Below are positions 60,159 to 64,000 of a DNA stretch of 64,000 nucleotides, piece after piece. The position numbers and the translations under genes are program-made. The stretch is from Methylobacterium sp. (GTDB taxonomy: Bacteria; Pseudomonadota; Alphaproteobacteria; Rhizobiales; Beijerinckiaceae): the NCBI GenBank assembly GCA_020253445.1, contig JADCBP010000012.1, positions 1-64,000 of the forward strand, read 5' to 3'. The notes under the pieces were generated by a model that saw only the letters and a list, made by a program, of their open reading frames with translations, made no database searches and was not told the DNA's origin. Each line of letters opens with the position of its first letter. Position 1 is the stretch's first letter.

Positions 60159-60803
60159 TTATTTCAGAAACACCACGATATTCAGCTTCAGCCCCGGATC
60201 GTCGCTTTTTTCGGGGAAGGCGAGATATTCCTCCAGATACGTCCCGGTCGAGGTCAGCCCCTTTTCGTCGAGAAAGGCGGTGATCGCCTCATAGGCCGCG
60301 TCGATATCGTCGTACGGCCCTTCATGCGTGAAGATCATCGCCCGGCCGGCAGGGGATTGCGCCAGTTCGAAACCCTTGCCGGCCAATGTGCCGGGCGCGG
60401 CCGGGCCGGCGAGTGGCAGCATGGCCTCGAAAGTGAAGCCGAGATCGTCGCTCGTCACGAAATGCACCATGGGCGGGGTGACGGTGAGCAAGCCGAGCCG
60501 GCGCGCTTCCTCACCCAGAAGAAGCATCGCCTTTCTGATCTCGGCGAAGCCATCATCCCAGGTGCTGTTCGCGCGGAGGCGCAAGACAGGCCGGGCAGCA
60601 TATTCCACGAGCTGGCCCGTCGAGGCATCGGCCGAGGGTTTCTCCATGCCGGGCGACGGCGAAGCGGGCGAAACAGCCGGGGGAGAGGGGGTAACCGGAG
60701 GAGGCGAAGGGGCCGGCGTGGTCTCCGCGACAGCCGCCGCGACGCTGAACAAGGCCGCGATCACGGTCAGTTCAAGCCTGTTCCACAGCGATCGGCAATG
60801 CAT
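60159..60803 (-). CDS. Secreted GyrI-like/AraC effector-binding domain protein
   Basis: The product is 214 residues. A signal peptide (about 1-27) is followed by a Pro/Ser-rich linker and a GyrI-like effector-binding (SHS2/SOUL-like) domain (about 65-214): PPMVHFVTSDDLGFTFEAMLPL, GRAMIFTHEGPYDDIDAAYEAI and TSTGTYLEEYLAFPEKSDDP. Such domains bind small molecules; a periplasmic, HTH-less version is less common. GGAGAGG precedes ATG 60803. Exact role unknown. Confidence 0.75.
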   Translation of the reverse strand: MHCRSLWNRLELTVIAALFSVAAAVAETTPAPSPPPVTPSPPAVSPASPSPGMEKPSADASTGQLVEYAARPVLRLRANSTWDDGFAEIRKAMLLLGEEARRLGLLTVTPPMVHFVTSDDLGFTFEAMLPLAGPAAPGTLAGKGFELAQSPAGRAMIFTHEGPYDDIDAAYEAITAFLDEKGLTSTGTYLEEYLAFPEKSDDPGLKLNIVVFLK

Positions 60804-60840
60804 CGCTCGCCTCTCCTTCGCCTGAAAAGCGGGAACCGCC

Positions 60841-62223
60841 CTATCGAATCAGCGGCTGGGGAAGAGTGACACGGAACATCTGTGTGCGCACGCCATCGAC
60901 GCCGAAATCGTTGTCGTTGATGATGATGAACTCGTTCGGACCCGTGATGGCCAGGCCTTCGATCTTGGCGGGCAAACCGGGGGTCATCTCGCTGTCGAGC
61001 ACCAGCGTCTTCGTCAGCGGCAGCACGCCACGAAGGGCAAGCTGGGCGGCGTCCATCCATTCGAAACCCGGACCATATTCCGGGTTGTCGAGCAGGCGCG
61101 GCACGCGGTTCTCGTCGGTCAGCTGCACCGTGTAGAAGCGAGCATGCCGGTCCACCCGCTCCAGCACCAGAAGCTGATCCTCGGCGATGGCGGCCATCTC
61201 GCTCAAGAGCACCCGGGATTGCACGCGCTCGCGTCCATCGACTTCGCCGGTATAACTGTTGATGTCGTCGGTCTGGTAGAAATACTCCCCCACGACCTCC
61301 CCGGTCTCGCGCGCGATCTTCCAGAGCCGGACATGCCGTGACCGCCGGGCGGTCTCGATATCCGGGTTCGCCAGCGGACCCTGCAGCATGGCGTAGAGGA
61401 ACTTCTCATCCGGGGAGAGTGCGAGCGCCTCGAAGCCGCGGTTCAACGCGCGATAGCGCAGGATGGGCGGCAGGGAAGGCACGACCTCGTAATCGGCATC
61501 CTTGAAATCGTTCTGCAAGCCCTGCGGCACGAGCCGCTTCAGAACAGTGCCGTCAGACGCAACCTGAAGCAGCGACGGGCCAAGCTCGTCGGCGATCCAG
61601 AACGTGCCATCCGAGACACGCACGAGGCCCTCGGGGTCCACGCCGGAGGGGTCCGGAGGCAGCGCCTTGCCATCGATGGCATAGGCGCTCTCGTAACGGC
61701 CATTGACCTGAGGCGGGCGACCGGACAGCGGCTTGCCCGACTTGCCCTTGAGCGGCAGGTAAACCGAGATGCGGGCGGTGTTGTCCGGGCCAATATCCGC
61801 CGCGTAGATCGAGGGCACGAAGCCGGGCAGCGGGAAAATGCGGCCCATGCGGTTGCCGGCGCAGGCCTGATCGCCTTCCAGACCCAGGATGCGCCGCGCC
61901 TCGCCGCATTCGATGTTGGGCCCGCGATCCGTCAGCAGCCAGACCCGCCCCGGCAGATCATTCGGGTTGCGATAGGCGCTGGAACCCGTTCCCACCGAGA
62001 GGTTGATGGCCTTGCCATTCGGAAAGATGACCACGCCCAGCGAGAGGTTCGGCACCTGGATGGGGGTGATGACCGGCTTGGGGCGGCTCTCGGGCTGGGT
62101 TTCCACCTGTGCGCCGAGCGGTGCCGAGAAGAGAAGCAGGAAACCCAGAATCGAGGCGGCTGCCACGCCACCCTCCCGCCGAAGGGCGGAGGCGGAAGCA
62201 AGAGGGGCAAGCTGCCGTTGCAT
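60841..62223 (-). CDS. Esterase-like activity of phytase family protein
   Basis: The product is about 460 residues. A signal peptide (about 1-37, ending APLGAQ) precedes a beta-propeller phytase-like domain with VWLLTDRGPNIECGEARR, DPEGLVRVSDGTFWIADELGPSL, GFEALALSPDEKFLYAMLQG and KIEGLAITGPNEFIIINDND. Proteins of this type are periplasmic or secreted and annotated as phytase-like esterases without firm substrate. The open frame runs on to 63729, but ATG 62223 is preferred for its signal peptide; 62265 is also possible. The next gene, dapF, is divergent. Confidence 0.85.
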   Translation of the reverse strand: MQRQLAPLASASALRREGGVAAASILGFLLLFSAPLGAQVETQPESRPKPVITPIQVPNLSLGVVIFPNGKAINLSVGTGSSAYRNPNDLPGRVWLLTDRGPNIECGEARRILGLEGDQACAGNRMGRIFPLPGFVPSIYAADIGPDNTARISVYLPLKGKSGKPLSGRPPQVNGRYESAYAIDGKALPPDPSGVDPEGLVRVSDGTFWIADELGPSLLQVASDGTVLKRLVPQGLQNDFKDADYEVVPSLPPILRYRALNRGFEALALSPDEKFLYAMLQGPLANPDIETARRSRHVRLWKIARETGEVVGEYFYQTDDINSYTGEVDGRERVQSRVLLSEMAAIAEDQLLVLERVDRHARFYTVQLTDENRVPRLLDNPEYGPGFEWMDAAQLALRGVLPLTKTLVLDSEMTPGLPAKIEGLAITGPNEFIIINDNDFGVDGVRTQMFRVTLPQPLIR

Positions 62224-62386
62224 GCGTTCCGTTGGTCCTGTTCTTTGGCCCGGAAGGCCAATCATTTTGCCCTTAACCGAAAACCCGCTATAGCGCCAAT
62301 GGATTGTAGGGTCGAAGCTCGCGGAGCCAACGGGTTCGCCGGGCCTTGGTTTCCAATTCTGCTTTCCGTGTTCCGGATTGAGGTCG

Positions 62387-63262
62387 ATGTCCGTTTCGCC
62401 GTCGCTGTCGCCCGCCGCCTTGCCGTTCCGCAAGATGCACGGCTTGGGCAATGATTTTGTCGTGATCGACGCCCGCAGGACGCCGCTGGCGCTGTCGCCG
62501 CCGCAGCTGGAGCGCATCGCCGATCGCCGGTTCGGCATCGGCTGCGACCAGCTCATCCTGCTCGAACCCTCCGCGAGGGGTGACGCGCGCATGCGCATCT
62601 TCAACCCGGATGGCGGCGAGGTGGAAGCCTGCGGGAATGCCACGCGCTGCATCGCCGCTCTTCTGATGCGCGAAAGCGGCCAGATCGAGGCGGTGATCGA
62701 AACCGTCGCCGGCCTGCTTGCCGGCCGGATGGAAGGGGCGGAAGTCGCGGTCGATATGGGGTTGCCCGTGCTCGACTGGACGAAGATTCCGCTCTGCGGC
62801 GAACCGCGCGACACCGCCCGCATTCCGCTGGACACGAGCGCCCTGTCGCCCGACCTGCCCGGCTGGTTCTCGGCCGTGAACATGGGCAACCCGCATGGCG
62901 TGTTCTTCGTGGAGGATGCTGCCGCGATTGAACTTCCGCGCATCGGCCCGGCTCTCGAAACACATCCGATCTTCCCCGAAAAGGCCAATATCTCCTTCGC
63001 CGAGCTTCGGCCCGACGGCGAGATCACCCTCCGCGTCTGGGAGCGGGCGGCCGGCGCGACGCTTGCCTGCGGCACCGCCGCCTGTGCCACGGCCGTCGCC
63101 GCCCAGCGCCTCGGCCTCGTGGGCGAGGTCGTCCGGCTTCGCCTGCCGGGCGGGCCGCTCACCATCCGCCGCTCGCCGGAGGGCCGGGTCATCATGGTCG
63201 GCCCGGTGGCTGAAAGCTTCTCCGGCACGATCCACCCCTCCTTGCTGGCCGGCGCCGCATGA
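62387..63262 (+). CDS. dapF: Diaminopimelate epimerase
   Basis: The product is 291 residues. It has FRKMHGLGNDFVVID, the two catalytic cysteines Cys82 (EACGNATRC) and Cys228 (LACGTAACA), and AVNMGNPHGVFF. It converts LL- to meso-diaminopimelate for lysine and peptidoglycan synthesis. ATG 62387 has GAGG 4 bases upstream. The stop overlaps the mtaB ATG by 4 bases. Confidence 0.95.
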   Translation: MSVSPSLSPAALPFRKMHGLGNDFVVIDARRTPLALSPPQLERIADRRFGIGCDQLILLEPSARGDARMRIFNPDGGEVEACGNATRCIAALLMRESGQIEAVIETVAGLLAGRMEGAEVAVDMGLPVLDWTKIPLCGEPRDTARIPLDTSALSPDLPGWFSAVNMGNPHGVFFVEDAAAIELPRIGPALETHPIFPEKANISFAELRPDGEITLRVWERAAGATLACGTAACATAVAAQRLGLVGEVVRLRLPGGPLTIRRSPEGRVIMVGPVAESFSGTIHPSLLAGAA

Positions 63263-64000
63263 GCGCAGCGATGGCCCAACCCGAGATCGTGACGCTGGGC
63301 TGCCGCCTCAACACGGTGGAAAGCGAGGCCATGCGCAAGGCCGCCATGGAAGCGGGGCATTCCGATCTCGTGATCGTCAATACCTGCGCTGTCACCGCCG
63401 AGGCCGTGCGGCAGGCGCGCCAGACCATCCGTCGCCTCGCCCGCGAAAATCCGGCACGGCGGATCATCGTCACGGGCTGCGCCGCGCAGACCGAGCCCGA
63501 GACCTTCGCCGGGATGGCCGAGGTCAGCCAGATCATCGGCAATGACGTGAAGCTGAAGCCCGAGACCTGGAAGGAATCCGTCCGCGCCGCTGGCGATTTC
63601 GGCCTTGGCGAGACCGAGCGCGTCATCGTCAACGACATCATGAGCGTGCGCGAAACGGCGAGCCACCTCATCGACGGTCTCGAGGGGCGCACGCGCGCCT
63701 TCGTGCAGGTGCAGAATGGCTGCGACCATCGCTGCACCTTCTGCATCATCCCCTATGGCCGCGGGAATTCCCGCTCCGTGCCCATGGGCGAGGTCGTCGC
63801 GCAGATCGAGCGCCTTGTGGATGCCGGCTACCCGGAAATCGTGCTGACCGGCGTCGATCTCACCTCCTATGGGCCGGATCTGCCCGGTCAGCCGAAGCTC
63901 GGGACGCTGGTCGCGAGCATTCTCAGGAATGTGCCGAAGCTCGCCCGCCTCCGCCTCTCCTCGCTCGATTGCATAGAGGCCGATCCGGTGCTGATGGAGA
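63259..64000 (+). CDS. mtaB: tRNA t6A37 methylthiotransferase MtaB (partial, 3' end outside window)
   Basis: The first ~247 codons are present. The UPF0004 domain carries VTLGCRLNTVES, VNTCAVTAEAVRQARQTIRRL and VTGCAAQ, each with a cluster cysteine, and the radical SAM motif CDHRCTFCIIPYGRGNSRS follows. MtaB converts t6A37 to ms2t6A37 in ANN-decoding tRNAs. It overlaps dapF by 4 bases (ATGA), the usual dapF-mtaB(-ftsY) order. The frame is open to the right edge. Confidence 0.95.
   Translation, partial: MSAAMAQPEIVTLGCRLNTVESEAMRKAAMEAGHSDLVIVNTCAVTAEAVRQARQTIRRLARENPARRIIVTGCAAQTEPETFAGMAEVSQIIGNDVKLKPETWKESVRAAGDFGLGETERVIVNDIMSVRETASHLIDGLEGRTRAFVQVQNGCDHRCTFCIIPYGRGNSRSVPMGEVVAQIERLVDAGYPEIVLTGVDLTSYGPDLPGQPKLGTLVASILRNVPKLARLRLSSLDCIEADPVLME

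Noticed and set aside
62224-63729. Extension of the phytase-like gene to a 962-residue protein
   Set aside because: The added region is antisense to dapF and mtaB and lacks homology; the signal peptide at 62223 sets the real start.

Overview
The window is GC-rich alphaproteobacterial chromosome, most likely from the Hyphomicrobiales (Rhizobiales). Evidence for this: an mdh-sucC-sucD-sucA-sucB-lpd gene cluster; an F1-only ATP synthase cluster (atpHAGDC) next to priA and xerC; an Omp19-like lipoprotein with an Inh domain; zapE next to mdh; and many copies of a RIME-like intergenic palindrome (GAGCATTTTC...GAAAATGC). No full-length transposase, prophage or CRISPR array is visible.

Layout. 1-3.8 kb: an intact AceE-like E1 gene between remnants of an alcohol dehydrogenase and an FMN-dependent alpha-hydroxy-acid dehydrogenase, then a possible HEPN/AbiU2-like fragment; this stretch looks decayed. 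3.8-16.2 kb: DUF3300 protein, BolA, CNNM/CorC protein, thiolase-MFS pair, D-Ala-D-Ala carboxypeptidase followed by a DMT transporter and a CobW GTPase, acyl-CoA synthetase, and a TerC/Alx protein. 16.2-19.9 kb: divergent putR/putA. 20-25.3 kb: the F1 ATP synthase genes with an organic hydroperoxide reductase (Ohr) between atpG and atpD. 25.5-30 kb: divergent priA/xerC and an HGSNAT-like membrane protein. 30-39.4 kb: the TCA cluster mdh-sucCDAB-lpd with a foreign-looking AT-rich gene between sucC and sucD. 39.7-42.4 kb: zapE-tetR and the Omp19-like lipoprotein. 42.6-46.5 kb: a MAPEG protein converging on sdhCDAB. 46.6-48.2 kb: YggT, a P460-type cytochrome, DUF167 and tRNA-Ala(CGC). 48.7-51.9 kb: hexR-type regulator, zwf and pgl. 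52-53.6 kb: hmgA and a truncated dienelactone hydrolase. 53.8-59.1 kb: ffh-[AT-rich ORF]-rpsP-rimM-HAD-trmD-rplS. 59.5-64 kb: an AT-rich NYN-domain gene, a GyrI-like protein, a phytase-like esterase, and dapF-mtaB, which runs off the right edge.

The genes form a central-carbon and energy core: the TCA half-cycle from 2-oxoglutarate to oxaloacetate, succinate dehydrogenase, ATP synthase F1, the oxidative pentose-phosphate/Entner-Doudoroff entry, and proline and homogentisate catabolism. Around this sits the SRP/ribosome-maturation operon.

The main anomalies are single extra genes lodged with minimal spacing inside conserved operons. Two are markedly AT-rich and unrecognised (36724-37155 in sucC/sucD; 56780-57484 in ffh/rpsP). 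Three have ordinary composition (ohr in atp, a HAD phosphatase in rimM/trmD, a P460 cytochrome between yggT and the DUF167 gene). The RIME-like repeats show compensatory changes in both stems, and two copies supply the stop codon of the preceding gene. Perfect or near-perfect operator-like palindromes precede the thiolase, zwf and hmgA genes.
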